From Sphingobacterium faecium (GTDB lineage: Bacteria; Bacteroidota; Bacteroidia; Sphingobacteriales; Sphingobacteriaceae): a stretch of DNA of 64,000 bases. The notes under the pieces are model-generated. The model ran no database searches, had not been told where the DNA came from, and worked only from the letters and a program-made list of their open reading frames with translations. The stretch is taken from positions 1 to 64,000 of the forward strand of contig NZ_QBKH01000003.1 of assembly GCF_003054045.1 (NCBI RefSeq), given 5' to 3'. Below, piece by piece: positions 1 to 7,756 of the stretch (the first letter of the stretch is position 1; each line of letters starts with the position of its first letter). The position numbers and the translations under genes were made by a program.

Positions 1-83
1 ACCTCTTCCCATTCCGAACAGAGCAGTCAAGCCCGCCAGAGCCGATGGTATTGCCGTAACAGGTGGGAGAGTAGGTCGGTGCC
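1..83 (+). rRNA. rrf: 5S ribosomal RNA, 3' part
   Basis: The window opens inside a 5S rRNA. The stretch has the conserved CCATTCCGAACAG-like loop near its start and the GGTGGGAGAGTAGGTCGGTGCC-type 3' end typical of Bacteroidota 5S. It is followed at once by a T-run and a terminator hairpin. The 5' third is outside the window. The rest of the rrn operon (16S, 23S) should therefore lie upstream on the same strand. Confidence 0.93.
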
Positions 84-97
84 TTTTTTTATACAGA

Positions 98-126
98 AGC
101 CCTTGCTAAACAGCAGGGGCTTTTTT
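98..126 (+). terminator. rrn operon terminator
   Basis: A ten-base stem (AGCCCTTGCT / AGCAGGGGCT, one G-T wobble) with an AAAC loop is followed by six T residues. It sits 15 bases after the 5S 3' end, as expected for the intrinsic terminator of the ribosomal RNA operon. Confidence 0.85.
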
Positions 127-779
127 GTGCGCTAAACTTTTTTTTCTGTACTGTCTTTAGGCTGCAGATACCCCCATCTCACTGCTTTCGGATATCCATC
201 CCACTGCTGCCGCAATGATGCCATGCACCGCAATATCCTTTTCCTAGGATCTCCATGATTCTGTATGTGGATCTGTTTCCGATGAACTTGACTTGTAATA
301 GGATCGGTTTAGCTACTGTATTGTAAAGGATGAGATTGACATCAATTTATTAAACGCATCTAGCAGATTTGTGCTGTATTGATCTGATCATATTATTGTT
401 GAAATACTCCCTAGAAAATACTTTCCTCCTTATCAACTTCTTTATCGATTAAATACTTAAACTGTCTTTTAGCTCTATGTAGCTTTGGTCGCTTTTTATG
501 CAATAGTATAGCTGATCGATCTTGCCTATAATATTCTTTATGGATGGTAATCTGAGTTATTATTATCTCAATAACTTCAGATTTATACTCAAAATATACC
601 TTGTTATAGATCTTTCCTCACTTCTTATGGGAATAAATTTCGTTGATAAATTCTTAAAGATATATTTTTTAATTTTCGTGATCTTATTTGAGACTTTAAT
701 ATTGTACTTCTGGAGTAGTTCTCTAATGATTTAATTTTTTATCAGGAATATCTTATCTTTAATAATAATCTTGACCCTT
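127..779. other. 653-base gap with no supported gene
   Basis: AT-rich DNA between the rrn terminator and the sulfatase. A 70-codon frame at 522-734 begins with TTG, is almost all Ile/Leu/Phe/Tyr as random AT-rich DNA would give, and matches no family I recognise. I see no tRNA, no strong promoter match and no long repeat. It may be decayed sequence or the sulfatase's regulatory region. Confidence 0.5.
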
Positions 780-2321
780 ATGCTGAAACCTATTTTTCGA
801 AAATTATTATTTCTACTTCTGCCCGTTTTGAGTTCTTTTTCTCCTCCAGCTAAAAAAGTAAAGAATACAAAACCTAATATTATCTTTATATTATCAGATG
901 ATCATACCAATAAGGCTATCGGTATATATGGCAATAAATTGGCAAAGACTCCTCATATAGATCGTATCGCTAAGGAAGGTGCTCTATTCAATAATTTTTT
1001 TGTAACCAATTCCATATGTGGACCTAGTCGTGCTGCATTATTAACGGGCAAGTATAGTCATGTAAATGGTTTTATTTCAAATGATAAGAAGTTTAATATC
1101 GACCAATTTATTTTCTCTCGATCTTTAGAAGATTCTGGATATCAAACTGCGTGGATAGGAAAATGGCATCTAGAAACTTTACCTCAAGATGCATTTAATT
1201 ACTGGACTATTCTTCCTAATCAAGGACATTATTTCAATCCAAATTTTATAACTCAAAGTAATGATACAGTGACTTATAAAGGATATGTGACGGACATTAT
1301 TACGGATCTTTCAAAGGATTGGATAAGAAATAGAGATCAGGATAAACCTTTTTTATTGATGATAGGTGAGAAGGCTACACATCGTGAATGGTTGCGAGCT
1401 GTAGAAGATTTGGGATCCTATGATGATATTGATTTTCCTATTCCGCCGAGCTTTTATGACAATTATCATAATCGTATAGCCGCAGCTCATCAGGATATGT
1501 CAATTTCTGAAACCATGCAGTTAGGCTTCGATTTAAAGGTAAATGTAGATTATGACTCGGATTGGATCTATAGTAGATTAGATAAAGAACAGCGTGCTGC
1601 TTATCGTACTTATTATGGGGATTACTTAAGTAAAGAGTTCAATGAGAAAAATCTGAAAGGTAAAGCTTTAACAGAATGGAAATTTCAACGGTATATGCGT
1701 GATTATTTTGCGACTGCTAATGCATTAGATCGCAATATTGGAAAAATATTAGATTTCCTAGATGAGAATGGATTGGCGGAGAATACGATTGTTATTTATG
1801 GTTCTGATCAAGGATTCTATTTAGGCGAACATGGTTGGTTTGATAAGAGATTTATATATGAAGAATCTTTAAGGACTCCTTTTATGATTCGATATCCTGG
1901 TCTTATCAAGCCTGGAACAGTCATTGAACAATCGCTTTTAAATATTGATTGGGCTCCGACTTTATTAGAGATGGCTGGTGTTTCGGTGCCACAGGAAATC
2001 CAAGGTAAATCATTTTCTGGTCTATTACAAAATAAAATGATTAATTGGCGGGATCATGTCTATTATCATTATTATGAATATCCTCAACCTCATCGTGTCA
2101 TGCCGCATTTTGGTATTAGAACTTCTAAATATAAATTGGTACGCTTTTACGGTGATCAAAATTTTTGGGAACTTTATAATCTAGAACAGGATCCACAGGA
2201 ATTAAATAATATTTATAAACAGTTTGAAAATAGTAAACTAGTCAAAAAGTTAAAAGAGGATTTAAAAGTATCAGTTCTAGAATATAAGGATGATTTAGCG
2301 ACTCAAATTATTCAGAAATAA
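780..2321 (+). CDS. secreted type I sulfatase
   Basis: A 513-residue sulfatase of the alkaline-phosphatase superfamily that should hydrolyse sulfate esters, probably on glycans, in the periplasm. The N-terminus (about residues 1-22) is a hydrophobic Sec signal. The core opens with NIIFILSDDH, giving the metal-binding Asp pair at 40-41. C80 in SICGPSRAALLTGK is the CxPSR cysteine that is converted to formylglycine. The C-terminal WELYNLEQDPQELNNIY segment is typical of GlcNAc-6-sulfatase/mucin-desulfating type enzymes, but the substrate cannot be read from sequence. The longer frame starts with TTG at 771; the ATG at 780 directly precedes the signal peptide and is preferred. No SusC/SusD pair or glycoside hydrolase is adjacent, so this is not a visible polysaccharide locus. 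The maturase is not in the window. Confidence 0.92.
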   Translation: MLKPIFRKLLFLLLPVLSSFSPPAKKVKNTKPNIIFILSDDHTNKAIGIYGNKLAKTPHIDRIAKEGALFNNFFVTNSICGPSRAALLTGKYSHVNGFISNDKKFNIDQFIFSRSLEDSGYQTAWIGKWHLETLPQDAFNYWTILPNQGHYFNPNFITQSNDTVTYKGYVTDIITDLSKDWIRNRDQDKPFLLMIGEKATHREWLRAVEDLGSYDDIDFPIPPSFYDNYHNRIAAAHQDMSISETMQLGFDLKVNVDYDSDWIYSRLDKEQRAAYRTYYGDYLSKEFNEKNLKGKALTEWKFQRYMRDYFATANALDRNIGKILDFLDENGLAENTIVIYGSDQGFYLGEHGWFDKRFIYEESLRTPFMIRYPGLIKPGTVIEQSLLNIDWAPTLLEMAGVSVPQEIQGKSFSGLLQNKMINWRDHVYYHYYEYPQPHRVMPHFGIRTSKYKLVRFYGDQNFWELYNLEQDPQELNNIYKQFENSKLVKKLKEDLKVSVLEYKDDLATQIIQK

Positions 2322-2654
2322 GTATAGCCACATGCATAACGTAATGTATGTAAAATTTAAAAACAGTCTTATGAATAGGGTTCCAATTTGCTGTATTGAA
2401 TGTGGTGTTTATGGAGGATTAGGTATATTTCTTATTTATATTTTTTAATAAAATTAGAGCGAATTTGATTATTCATCATTACAACAACTGGAAAGAAGGA
2501 CGACACATGATAATTAAACTGTTGTAATATTCATATTATGCTATGGTATAAACTACTTTATAACGAGTGCTTTATATACTAATATGCTTATGAACCGTTT
2601 TTTTATTTGTTTTGGTATAGTATTTGGCTAAATAGATGAAAGAATATTTTATTT
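2322..2654. other. 333-base gap, one inverted repeat only
   Basis: No gene is supported here. The only structure noticed is a pair of nine-base inverted arms, ATTACAACA at 2478-2486 and TGTTGTAAT at 2520-2528, 33 bases apart. These could be an operator-like element for the downstream lipoprotein or chance. A TA-nnn-TTTG string near 2620 has the wrong internal spacing for a -7 element. Confidence 0.4.
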
Positions 2655-2846
2655 ATGAAAGCAAAATTTGCATTTTTTTTGGGAGGATTAATATTGTTAA
2701 TATCGGCTAGTTCTTGTGTTGGATATTATCACGATCATGGACCTAGGCATCCACACGGACACCATAAGAAGGGGCATAATAAGCATTATAAAAAAGAACA
2801 CAAGAGGCATAATAAGGGACACGGTAAACATCGAGGGAGACATTAA
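2655..2846 (+). CDS. small His/Lys-rich lipoprotein
   Basis: A 63-residue protein with a short charged N-terminus, a hydrophobic stretch and a lipobox ending SASSC at residue 21, so it is probably lipidated. The mature part (about 42 residues) is almost only His, Lys, Gly and Arg, with HGHHKKGHNKHYKK-like runs. Such composition suggests binding of transition metals (Ni, Zn, Cu) or of polyanions at the envelope; this is inference from composition. It has its own terminator directly after the stop. The lipobox, start codon and terminator together argue that it is real despite its size. It is not assigned to a named family. Confidence 0.72.
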   Translation: MKAKFAFFLGGLILLISASSCVGYYHDHGPRHPHGHHKKGHNKHYKKEHKRHNKGHGKHRGRH

Positions 2847-2852
2847 TTGTTG

Positions 2853-2882
2853 GGCGATCATAGTTTTATGGTCGCCTTTTTT
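2853..2882 (+). terminator. intrinsic terminator of the His-rich lipoprotein gene
   Basis: Ten-base stem GGCGATCATA / TATGGTCGCC (one wobble) with a GTTT loop, then six T residues, starting six bases after the stop codon. Confidence 0.85.
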
Positions 2883-3006
2883 GATCTCTTTTCAGTATCC
2901 TATTGGATTACTTTATTGGTTAATTATTACTCTGAAGCCTAATGATTTTTATAAGAGTCTTTTAAAGTATGATCTATAGCGATCAATTGATGATTCGGAT
3001 AATTGA

Positions 3007-4032
3007 TTAAATAGATTCTCGTATGGTAATGTCCGCATCTAATTCGATCGTTTCATAGACAATCTCTCTCTTTTTTAGTCGGCATTCTAAAATATAGATC
3101 ATTTTTTCGAAAGCGAGTTTCCCAATATTTTTTGCAGGTTGAGAGACACAAGTAAGTGGTGGGTTGAATGAAAATGCATAATTGGTATTTGAAAATCCAA
3201 TCAGGGCAATTTGTTCAGGAATTTTAATTTTCTGTTGCGCTAATAACCCTATTGTGCGATTTGTCAATAGATCGGTAGCGGTAAAAATTGCGTCAGGACG
3301 ATGTTGTTCTTTTTCTAATTCTTTTAATTTAGATAAAATTTGCTGTTCTACAATTTGAATCTGGGATAGATCACAGCGTAAAAGGAGAGTTTCATCGAAA
3401 ATTATTTTGTTCTGTTTTAAGGCTTCTTGAAAGCCGGTGAGTCTTTCATTGGTAACTCCATTAGCAAGTCCTGTAATATGTAAAATATTACGATAGTTTC
3501 GATCAATAAGTTCCTGTGTTGCTCTTTTGGCGGCTTTCTTGTTGTCTATACCAATCTTGAAAGTATTTACACTATTATTAATCCGGTCAAATATAACAAT
3601 TGGGCAATCACTATGATGTAACTGCTCTAAGTAATTTAAGTTGGCTCGATCAGATACTGGCGAAATCAATATACCATCTACACCTTTGGAATAAAGAATG
3701 TCAATACATTTTTTTTCTATTGCGGGATTTTCCCTGCTTTGCATAATAATGATATTATACTGTTGAAAGAGTGATGATTCTTCAATTCCTTCTAAAATTT
3801 GGGAAAAGAAGGAATTGCTTATTGTTGAAACGATGACACCAATGATATTTGTTTTGCCCGTTTTTAAGCTTCTTGCTAGTGCATTATATTGATAATTATG
3901 TTCATGTGAGTAAGCGACTATTTTCTCTTTTGTTTCTTTGTTAATCTCGTGGCTATCGGAGAGCGCTTTGGAAATCGTGGGAACTGATAAGTTTAGCGCT
4001 TTTGCAATATCTTTAAGAGTTAATCTTTTCAT
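3007..4032 (-). CDS. LacI-family transcriptional regulator
   Basis: A 341-residue LacI/GalR repressor. Residues 1-50 form the DNA-binding head (LTLKDIAKALNLSVPTISKA helix-turn-helix, then the hinge with ALARSLKTGKTNIIGVIV). The remainder is the periplasmic-binding-protein-like effector domain (GVDGILISP, VIFDR, ALIGFSNTNYA, TCVSQP), normally binding a sugar or nucleoside. Length is normal. It points away from the sulfatase and no sugar operon is adjacent, so its target is unknown. Upstream, a near-consensus -7 element (TATCTTTA) lies on the minus strand. Confidence 0.92.
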   Translation of the reverse strand: MKRLTLKDIAKALNLSVPTISKALSDSHEINKETKEKIVAYSHEHNYQYNALARSLKTGKTNIIGVIVSTISNSFFSQILEGIEESSLFQQYNIIIMQSRENPAIEKKCIDILYSKGVDGILISPVSDRANLNYLEQLHHSDCPIVIFDRINNSVNTFKIGIDNKKAAKRATQELIDRNYRNILHITGLANGVTNERLTGFQEALKQNKIIFDETLLLRCDLSQIQIVEQQILSKLKELEKEQHRPDAIFTATDLLTNRTIGLLAQQKIKIPEQIALIGFSNTNYAFSFNPPLTCVSQPAKNIGKLAFEKMIYILECRLKKREIVYETIELDADITIRESI

Positions 4033-4133
4033 AATTTCCTAATGTAACTTATAAAGATAGCAAATTGTGTAAAGATTCGTCTATTAGGAGCTATATATTA
4101 TAATTGAAATAATTAAAACCTATGAATTCTTTC

Positions 4134-4141
4134 TATCTTTG
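4134..4141 (+). promoter_or_regulatory. -7 promoter element of the yhcC-like gene
   Basis: TATCTTTG matches the Bacteroidota sigma-A -7 consensus TAnnTTTG. Its last base is only five bases before the ATG at 4147, so transcription should begin at or next to the start codon. No TTG (-33) is found at the usual 17-23 base spacing. Confidence 0.5.
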
Positions 4142-4146
4142 CATTT

Positions 4147-5094
4147 ATGAGTACATTATTAGACATAGGACAAAAACCATATCATCATTATGGATCTTAT
4201 TTAAAAAAGAAATATGATGGTCAGCGTGTGTATAAAGTCATTGTAGATGGCAATTTTACTTGCCCTAATCGTGATGGCAGTAAGGGATATGGTGGATGTT
4301 CGTATTGTAATGTGGATTCATTTACTCCCGAATCAGCTCGTAAATTGCCAACTATCCGTGAACAGGTAGAAGAGGGTATTAAGCGGGCTAGGGAAGGGTA
4401 TCGTGCTGATAAGTTTATTATATATTTTCAGCCCAATACGAATACTTATGCTCCAGCACATTTTTTAAAGGCGATGTACGATGAGGCATTGGCAGTTTGT
4501 CCAGAGGATACAGTAGGTTTATCTGTAGGTACACGTCCTGATTGTATAGATTTTGAAAAAGTGGCTCTTTTGGAAAGTTACTGTGATCGTTATGATGTCG
4601 ATTTGGAAATGGGGATGGAATCAATTTACGATGAAACTTTGGATAGAATCAATCGTGGTTGTTCACATGAAGAATTGCAAACGGCTTTGAAATTAGTAGA
4701 AAACAGTCCCTTAGAAATTTGTGTACATACTATTTTTGGTTTTCCTTGGGAATCAAAAGAGATGATGTTGAAATATGCTGATGAAATTAATAAACATCCT
4801 CAAATCAAATTTGTCAAATTGCATCATTTACATATTGTAGAGGGATCCATTATGGGTGTACAATATAAACGTGAACCTTTCCATGTTTTTTCTATTGATG
4901 AATACTGTGATTTTTTAGCGGAGTTTATTCCATTATTACGTCCAGATATTGTCATTCAAAGGTTATTTGGGTTAGCTGATCAAGACTTATTGATTGCTCC
5001 AAATTGGGGCATGAAGAAATCAGCGATTCAGTCGTATATTGATAAAGCACTTGAACGAAAAGAGGCCATACAAGGTTCTCAATATAAAGGATAA
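4147..5094 (+). CDS. radical SAM protein, YhcC/TIGR01212 type
   Basis: A 315-residue radical SAM protein. The signature is the spaced cysteine set in FTCPNRDGSKGYGGCSYC near residues 37-54, which would bind the [4Fe-4S] cluster that cleaves S-adenosylmethionine. Downstream elements (YFQPNTNTYAP, GLSVGTRPDC, LEMGMESI, HTIFGFPWE) match the YhcC subfamily. Members of this subfamily are widespread, but their substrate is not firmly established. The gene is monocistronic: its promoter abuts the start and a bidirectional terminator follows the stop. Confidence 0.9.
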   Translation: MSTLLDIGQKPYHHYGSYLKKKYDGQRVYKVIVDGNFTCPNRDGSKGYGGCSYCNVDSFTPESARKLPTIREQVEEGIKRAREGYRADKFIIYFQPNTNTYAPAHFLKAMYDEALAVCPEDTVGLSVGTRPDCIDFEKVALLESYCDRYDVDLEMGMESIYDETLDRINRGCSHEELQTALKLVENSPLEICVHTIFGFPWESKEMMLKYADEINKHPQIKFVKLHHLHIVEGSIMGVQYKREPFHVFSIDEYCDFLAEFIPLLRPDIVIQRLFGLADQDLLIAPNWGMKKSAIQSYIDKALERKEAIQGSQYKG

Positions 5095-5125
5095 AAAAAG
5101 GGTTGCTATTTGCAACCCTTTTTTT
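5093..5125. terminator. bidirectional terminator between convergent genes
   Basis: An A-run, the stem AAAGGGTTGC / GCAACCCTTT with a short TATTT loop, and a T-run. It serves the radical SAM gene on the plus strand and the convergent pyrophosphohydrolase on the minus strand, overlapping the end of both. Confidence 0.9.
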
Positions 5126-5594
5126 ATTTTTCTATGATTGATTTTAAATCTGCTGGCGAATAATTGATTGATTTTAATGTTTTATTATCCTCTGTTCTGA
5201 ATACTAAAAACAAGCCATCCACTTCTTTGTAATAGCTGTCTACATCTTTTGTATTTTTATAGTGGCTTATAGTTGCTTCTGCTTCTTCTATAGATTGACA
5301 TGCTTTACTCATATTGGAGCGTTGAACTTCTTCAAATAACTCATTAAACTTGTCTTTTAGACCAAATTCTAGAACGGCACCTGCTAATACATACTGGATA
5401 TCACATAATGCATCGGCTACTTCAACTAGATCGTTATTTTGAATCGCTTCTTCCAATTCTTTCAATTCTTCTGCAATCAGAGATACACGTAATGCACTGC
5501 GTTTTTCATTCGGAATTGTCGGTTTTTCTAATATAGGATGTTGGAAAACTTTATGAAATTCAGCTACGGATGTTAATGTTTTTGGATCAGTCAT
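5124..5594 (-). CDS. MazG/PRA-PH-like nucleotide pyrophosphohydrolase
   Basis: A 156-residue protein with the all-alpha NTP pyrophosphohydrolase fold. The motif LIAEELKELEEAI followed by VEVADALCDIQYVLAG gives the EExxE and ExxD metal ligands of the MazG/HisE/dUTPase-2 superfamily. Members hydrolyse nucleoside triphosphates (or phosphoribosyl-ATP) to monophosphate and pyrophosphate, often as house-cleaning enzymes. With no his genes around, a house-cleaning role is more likely than HisE. The C-terminal 50 residues (about 105-156) form a divergent extension (YYKEVDGLFLVFRTEDNKTL). It stands alone between terminators. Confidence 0.8.
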   Translation of the reverse strand: MTDPKTLTSVAEFHKVFQHPILEKPTIPNEKRSALRVSLIAEELKELEEAIQNNDLVEVADALCDIQYVLAGAVLEFGLKDKFNELFEEVQRSNMSKACQSIEEAEATISHYKNTKDVDSYYKEVDGLFLVFRTEDNKTLKSINYSPADLKSIIEK

Positions 5595-5653
5595 GTTATT
5601 TTTTATTTACTGCTAAATTATGTAATATTATCTAATTTAAAAATTAGGTATCA

Positions 5654-5681
5654 TAAAAAAAGCAGCTAGGAAGCTGCTTTC
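5654..5681 (-). terminator. terminator of the pseudouridine synthase gene
   Basis: Read on the minus strand, the stem AGCAGCT / AGCTGCT with a four-base loop is followed by seven T residues, about 20 bases after the stop codon at 5700. Confidence 0.82.
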
Positions 5682-5699
5682 TGTATAAAGGAGTAATAA

Positions 5700-7511
5700 T
5701 TAAATTAAATGCTTCAATTGTACTAACTCGCGCTCTTCAATATATCTCCAACGACCTCTAGGTAAATCCTTTTTAGTCAAATTGGCATAAACAACGCGAT
5801 CTAGTTTTACGACTTCATAGCCTAATGATTCAAAAATACGTCTTACAATACGATTTTTACCACTATGGATCTGTACGCCTACTTCTTTTTTACTTCCACC
5901 TATTACGTAACTCAAATCATCAGGTTTTACAAAACCATCTTCCAGCTCAAGACCGAATACGATTTTATTGAAGTCACCTTGAGTTAAGCTTTTATTTAAT
6001 TCTACGTTATAGATCTTGCTGATATTATTACGAGGATGAGAAAGCTTTTCGGCTAAATTACCATCATTTGTCATCAACAATAAACCTGTTGTATTTCTAT
6101 CTAAACGACCAACCGGATAAATACGTTCTTTTGTTGCTTTTGAAACTAATTCCATTACTGTGTGACGTTCTTGCGGATCATCAGTCGTAGTGATGTAATC
6201 TTTTGGTTTATTTAATAAAACATAAACCATTTTCTCGCGTTTCAAACGTTCACCATTATATTTGATGTCGTCTTTTGCTGGATCTACTTTAGCCCCTAAT
6301 TCAGTGACAGCTTCTCCATTCACGCTAACTACACCTGCAGCGATCAATTCATCTGCTTTTCTTCTAGAACATACTCCAGAGTTAGCGATGTAGCGATTTA
6401 AGCGAATTAAGCCATCATTTTGAGATGAAGATTTAGAACGTTGAGGTCTTTCTGAGCTTCTTCTTTCTGTAGATCCTTCTTTACGATCTTCTTCACTATT
6501 GAATTTTTTATAAGAAGATTTGTATTGTCTATCTGATTTTTCTCTAGCAGGACGTTTAAAGTCTGTTTGTTCTCCTTCAGATTTTTGGAAAGATCTACCT
6601 TCTTTATTAAAAGGTTTGTCAAAACTTCTTTTTCTATCTGAGCTTTCACCATCTCTTTTGAAAGGTCTATCACCTCCAAAAGATTTACCTTCTTTATTGA
6701 AAGGTTTGTCAAAACTTCTTTTTCTATCTGAACTTTCACCATCTCTTTTGAAAGGTCTATCGCCTCCAAAAGATCTGCCTTCTTTATTGAAAGGTTTGTC
6801 AAAACTTCTTTTTCTATCTGAACTTTCACCATCTCTTTTGAAAGGTCTATCGCCTCCAAAAGATCTGCCTTCTTTATTGAAAGGTTTGTCAAAACTTCTT
6901 TTTCTATCTGAACTTTCACCATCTCTTTTGAAAGGTCTATCGCCTCCAAAAGATCTGCCTTCTTTATTGAAAGGTTTGTCAAAACTTCTTTTTCTATCTG
7001 AGCTTTCACCATCTCTTTTGAAAGGTTTATCGCCTCCAAAAGATCTGCCTTCTTTATTGAAAGGTTTGTCAAAACTTCTTTTTCTATCTGAGCTTTCACC
7101 ATCTCTTTTGAAAGGTCTATCGCCTCCAAAAGATCTGCCTTCTTTATTAAAAGGTTTGTCAAAACTTCTTTTTCTATCTGAGCTTTCACCATCTCTTTTG
7201 AAAGGTCTATCGCCTCCAAAAGATTTACCTTCTTTATTAAAAGGTTTGTCAAAACTTCTTTTTCTATCTGAGCTTTCTCCATCAAATTTTTTGAAAGGTC
7301 TATCACCTCCAAAAGATTTTTTGTCGCTACTGTATGGTCTGTCTGTGTTATCTTTATTGCCGAATGATGAACTTCTCGGTCTTTTACTATCTTTGAAATT
7401 AGATGATCTATCATCTTTTGAACGATCACCTCTTGGTTTGAAGTTTTCTGAGGTACTTCTTGAGTTTTTGGAGTTGTCATCACGACTGTTCCTTTTATTG
7501 CTGAATGGCAT
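5700..7511 (-). CDS. RsuA/RluB-family pseudouridine synthase with repeat tail
   Basis: A 603-residue protein. The C-terminal 240 residues are a complete RluB/RsuA/RluE/F-type rRNA pseudouridine synthase: an S4 RNA-binding domain (LNRYIANSGVCSRRKADELI...VSVNG), then the catalytic domain with the active-site Asp in VGRLDRNTTGLLL and the HSGKNRIVRRIFESLGYEV motif. The N-terminal 360 residues are low-complexity Arg/Lys/Ser/Gly/Asp, dominated by eight tandem 30-residue units (consensus SFGGDRPFKRDGESSDRKRS plus FDKPFNKEGR), probably disordered and RNA-binding. A longer frame begins with TTG at 7541, but a -7 element (TAACTTTG) overlaps that codon, so the ATG at 7511 is chosen. RluB is the likeliest function, but the exact uridine cannot be told from sequence. 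Confidence 0.9.
   Translation of the reverse strand: MPFSNKRNSRDDNSKNSRSTSENFKPRGDRSKDDRSSNFKDSKRPRSSSFGNKDNTDRPYSSDKKSFGGDRPFKKFDGESSDRKRSFDKPFNKEGKSFGGDRPFKRDGESSDRKRSFDKPFNKEGRSFGGDRPFKRDGESSDRKRSFDKPFNKEGRSFGGDKPFKRDGESSDRKRSFDKPFNKEGRSFGGDRPFKRDGESSDRKRSFDKPFNKEGRSFGGDRPFKRDGESSDRKRSFDKPFNKEGRSFGGDRPFKRDGESSDRKRSFDKPFNKEGKSFGGDRPFKRDGESSDRKRSFDKPFNKEGRSFQKSEGEQTDFKRPAREKSDRQYKSSYKKFNSEEDRKEGSTERRSSERPQRSKSSSQNDGLIRLNRYIANSGVCSRRKADELIAAGVVSVNGEAVTELGAKVDPAKDDIKYNGERLKREKMVYVLLNKPKDYITTTDDPQERHTVMELVSKATKERIYPVGRLDRNTTGLLLMTNDGNLAEKLSHPRNNISKIYNVELNKSLTQGDFNKIVFGLELEDGFVKPDDLSYVIGGSKKEVGVQIHSGKNRIVRRIFESLGYEVVKLDRVVYANLTKKDLPRGRWRYIEERELVQLKHLI
6593..7317 (-). repeat. eight tandem 90-base coding repeats
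   Basis: Eight head-to-tail copies of a 90-base unit (starting for example at 6601, 6691, 6781, 6871, 6961, 7051, 7141 and 7231). They differ by only a few bases, and the outermost copy carries three extra bases (one additional Phe codon). The unit is a multiple of three and lies wholly in frame in the N-terminal extension of the pseudouridine synthase. The near identity suggests recent expansion or ongoing homogenisation, so copy number may vary between strains or be miscounted in short-read assemblies. Confidence 0.97.
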
Positions 7512-7533
7512 CTTATTACTATAAAATAATGTG

Positions 7534-7541
7534 AATGGCAA
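7534..7541 (-). promoter_or_regulatory. -7 element of the pseudouridine synthase gene
   Basis: On the minus strand TAACTTTG matches TAnnTTTG, about 23-30 bases before the ATG at 7511. It overlaps the alternative TTG start at 7541, which would then not be on the transcript. No good -33 TTG was found. Confidence 0.45.
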
Positions 7542-7654
7542 AGTTAGCTATAATATTCTTTTTTTCTAGGTTTTAATGCAATTATTTTTTTGTGGATATA
7601 AAATTACAAAATAATCAAGCTTAAAATGGGTTTAAACCTTGAAAATGGTAAGTG

Positions 7655-7686
7655 TTTGTTTTTTAAGTAAATAGTCTTTATCTTTG
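7655..7686 (+). promoter_or_regulatory. promoter of the lytic transglycosylase gene
   Basis: TTTG at 7655-7658, a 20-base spacer and TATCTTTG at 7679-7686 form one of the best full matches in the window to the Bacteroidota promoter (TTG - 17 to 23 - TAnnTTTG). Transcription would start near 7690, leaving a leader of about 65 bases. Confidence 0.65.
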
Positions 7687-7756
7687 TAGCCTTGAATTTG
7701 TACCAAGCTATTTTTTGATCGATTTTATCGTGGATAGGATAGCATTAAGGGAGTGA

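Noticed and set aside
522..734. 70-codon frame between the rrn end and the sulfatase
   Set aside because: TTG start, AT-driven composition, no signal or domain, no promoter.
2716..2979. 87-codon frame overlapping the His-rich lipoprotein
   Set aside because: It reads the same bases in another frame, passes through the terminator hairpin and has no domain.
771..4032. A sulfatase/LacI polysaccharide utilisation locus
   Set aside because: No SusC/SusD pair, glycoside hydrolase or sugar kinase is present, and the LacI gene points the other way.
6593..7317. CRISPR-like regular repeats
   Set aside because: The repeats are contiguous with no unique spacers, and they are in frame within a gene.
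6407..7524. Two long open frames (358 and 334 codons, one on each strand) over the pseudouridine synthase tail
   Set aside because: They are shadows: the 90-base repeat is a multiple of three and stop-free in several frames, so any frame stays open. The RluB-family frame is the only one with recognisable domains.
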